Below are positions 5,954 to 7,328 of a stretch of DNA of 7,328 nt, piece after piece. The notes beneath the pieces are model-generated. The model did not search any database, had not been told where the DNA came from, and saw only the letters and a list, made by a program, of their open reading frames with translations. The stretch is from Actinomycetota bacterium (lineage in GTDB: Bacteria; Actinomycetota; Actinomycetes; Mycobacteriales; Mycobacteriaceae), in the NCBI GenBank assembly GCA_005789055.1, contig SYAA01000117.1:1-7328 (forward strand), given 5' to 3'. A program made the translations under genes and the position numbers. Position 1 is the stretch's first letter; each line of letters starts with the position of its first letter.

Positions 5954-7328
5954 CTACGACCGTCGGGCTGCGTATGGCCATGGATTGTTGCGCTCGGGAA
6001 CCGAATCGGCTCGACTGTGTTTCAGTCGCGTGCGCAGAAACACCCGAAGATCGTGCAGTCCGGGGTCATCCCAGCGGTTATGGGCCTCGGTCGGATCGGC
6101 CGTCAGGTCATACAGCTCCCACTGATCATCGAGCGGGCTGGTTCGGTAGACGTCGCCGCCGGGGCCGTTGGCGGCGTATTGCCGCACGCCGGGCTCGGTC
6201 CAGGTGGACGGGTCGTCGAAGCTGCGGACCAGCTTCCACAGATGGTCGGCGCCGCCGGGCGCGGCATCGTCAGCGACTCGCAGCACAATGCCCTCGAAGT
6301 TCGCGGCCGTGTGTGCGGGAATCCGGATACGCAGCGGCGCGGGTGGCTTGACGGTCTGCTTGAGCCTCCGGCCAAGCCCCGAGGCGCCGCTGTCGCCCTC
6401 GAGCATGTTGTCGCGGGTCATCAGGTAGACAGCGCGGTCCTCGTCGGCCGGGCTGCCGTCGACGACCGGCATCAGGTTGCGGCCCGGCAAGGGGTGCACC
6501 TCGGAGAACGACTCCCGCAGCGCCTCGGCCACCGCGTGCACGTCGATACCGGCTGCGCCGAGCAGGGTCGGCACGATATCGACGTGGGAGGTGGGTGCGT
6601 CGATGACCCGCGGTCCGGTGGCCCGCGTGCCGGTCCGGGCGATCACCAGCGGCACCCGGGTGGCCTCGTCGTAGAGGTTGAACCACTTCTGGTGCAACCC
6701 GCCGTGCGCGCCCAGCAGATCGCCGTGATCGGAGGTGCGTACCAGCACGGCGTCATCCGAACTGCTGGTGACGGCGCGCCGGACCCGGTCGATCGGGGCG
6801 TCAACCTCGGCGTGCAGGCGGTAGTAGAGGTCGCGGTAGCGCTGGCCGTTGCGCTGATAGATCTGCTCGACCGGGCCGGCCGGACCGTAGCCGGAGTAGT
6901 AGGCCTCGCGGAACGCGATCTGTGCGGCCGGTTTGGTGCGCAGATCCTCATCGGCGGTGGGTGCCGGCGGCACCGGCGGCGGGTCCAGGTGCGAGGACTT
7001 CAACGGGCTGCGCAACACCCACGTCGGGAACAGCACGATGTCATGCGGGTTGACGAAACTGGCCACCAGCAGGAAGGGCCGCAACGCCGCTTCGTCACCG
7101 GCGCGGCGGCGGGCGTAGCGATCCTCCAACCAGGCCACCACCCGGTCGGCGATGAGCGGGTCGCGGCGTACGCCGGCGTTGGCCAGCAGGGCGCCGTGCG
7201 GTTCCGGGCCCACCCATCCGGAGAAGCCGAAGTCCGCCAGCGGGTCGGCATCCAGATACCGTTGCACCGCAACGGGATCCACCACTCCGTCGTCGTCATT
7301 GGTCGCCAGCACACCTCCGCTCGCCGGG
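5954..7328 (-). CDS. Sulfatase-superfamily hydrolase, C-terminal part (5' end beyond window)
   Basis: This is the C-terminal 457 residues of a sulfatase-like hydrolase (alkaline phosphatase superfamily). The frame stays open to the right edge, so the GTG at 7312 is only an internal codon and the true start lies outside. Counting from that codon, visible family features are SFVNPHD (85-91) with a likely active-site His, the metal-binding Asp195-His196 in RTSDHGDLLGAHGG, Lys209 in HQKWFNLYDEATRVPLV, TSHVDIVPTLLGAAGI (241-256), and the C-terminal YDLTADPTEAHNRWDDP (401-417) typical of arylsulfatases. The N-terminal C/S-x-P-x-R motif, whose Cys or Ser becomes the formylglycine nucleophile, is not in the window. 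A sulfate-ester hydrolase therefore cannot be separated from a phosphonate or phosphodiester hydrolase. Nor can a signal peptide be judged. The stop is TAG at 5956-5954. It appears co-directional and probably co-transcribed with the dehydrogenases downstream. Confidence 0.88.
   Translation of the reverse strand, partial: PASGGVLATNDDDGVVDPVAVQRYLDADPLADFGFSGWVGPEPHGALLANAGVRRDPLIADRVVAWLEDRYARRRAGDEAALRPFLLVASFVNPHDIVLFPTWVLRSPLKSSHLDPPPVPPAPTADEDLRTKPAAQIAFREAYYSGYGPAGPVEQIYQRNGQRYRDLYYRLHAEVDAPIDRVRRAVTSSSDDAVLVRTSDHGDLLGAHGGLHQKWFNLYDEATRVPLVIARTGTRATGPRVIDAPTSHVDIVPTLLGAAGIDVHAVAEALRESFSEVHPLPGRNLMPVVDGSPADEDRAVYLMTRDNMLEGDSGASGLGRRLKQTVKPPAPLRIRIPAHTAANFEGIVLRVADDAAPGGADHLWKLVRSFDDPSTWTEPGVRQYAANGPGGDVYRTSPLDDQWELYDLTADPTEAHNRWDDPGLHDLRVFLRTRLKHSRADSVPERNNPWPYAARRS

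Overview
The window is high-GC actinobacterial DNA, most likely from a mycobacterium. Several genes start with GTG, the spacing is compact, and the pxpB-pxpC pair resembles, from memory, the M. tuberculosis Rv0264c-Rv0263c pair. Species cannot be fixed from the sequence alone. All eight supported genes lie on the minus strand, so transcription runs from high to low coordinates. No RNA genes, mobile elements, CRISPR arrays or large repeats were seen, and no stretch over 60 bases lacks a gene.

In order of transcription the layout is: (1) a sulfatase-superfamily hydrolase whose N-terminus lies beyond the right edge (7328-5954); (2) a GabD-type succinate-semialdehyde dehydrogenase (5917-4574); (3) a second aldehyde dehydrogenase related to the alpha-ketoglutaric-semialdehyde dehydrogenases (4571-3096); (4) a short stand-alone MOSC-domain protein (3046-2594); (5) a YhhQ-family (DUF165) membrane transporter (about 2604-1915); (6) pxpB and (7) pxpC, two subunits of the bacterial ATP-dependent 5-oxoprolinase (1918-1283 and 1273-386); (8) a 98-residue protein of unknown function (336-40). 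The gaps are 36, 2, 49, overlap, overlap, 9 and 49 bases. Genes 2-3 and genes 4-7 therefore look like two tightly coupled blocks, possibly one long operon. Gene 8 has its own candidate promoter and a strong ribosome binding site.

Functionally, PxpBC would, with PxpA, open 5-oxoproline to glutamate. A GabD-type enzyme feeds succinate from GABA-derived semialdehyde, and a ketoglutaric-semialdehyde dehydrogenase would feed 2-oxoglutarate. A shared theme of moving glutamate-family carbon into the TCA cycle is thus possible, but it is inference. PxpA is not in the window. Its place beside pxpB is taken by the YhhQ-family transporter, which is the most curious point of the arrangement. Nothing here is clearly a new class of system; the notable points are gene context, start sites and small sequence departures in known families.
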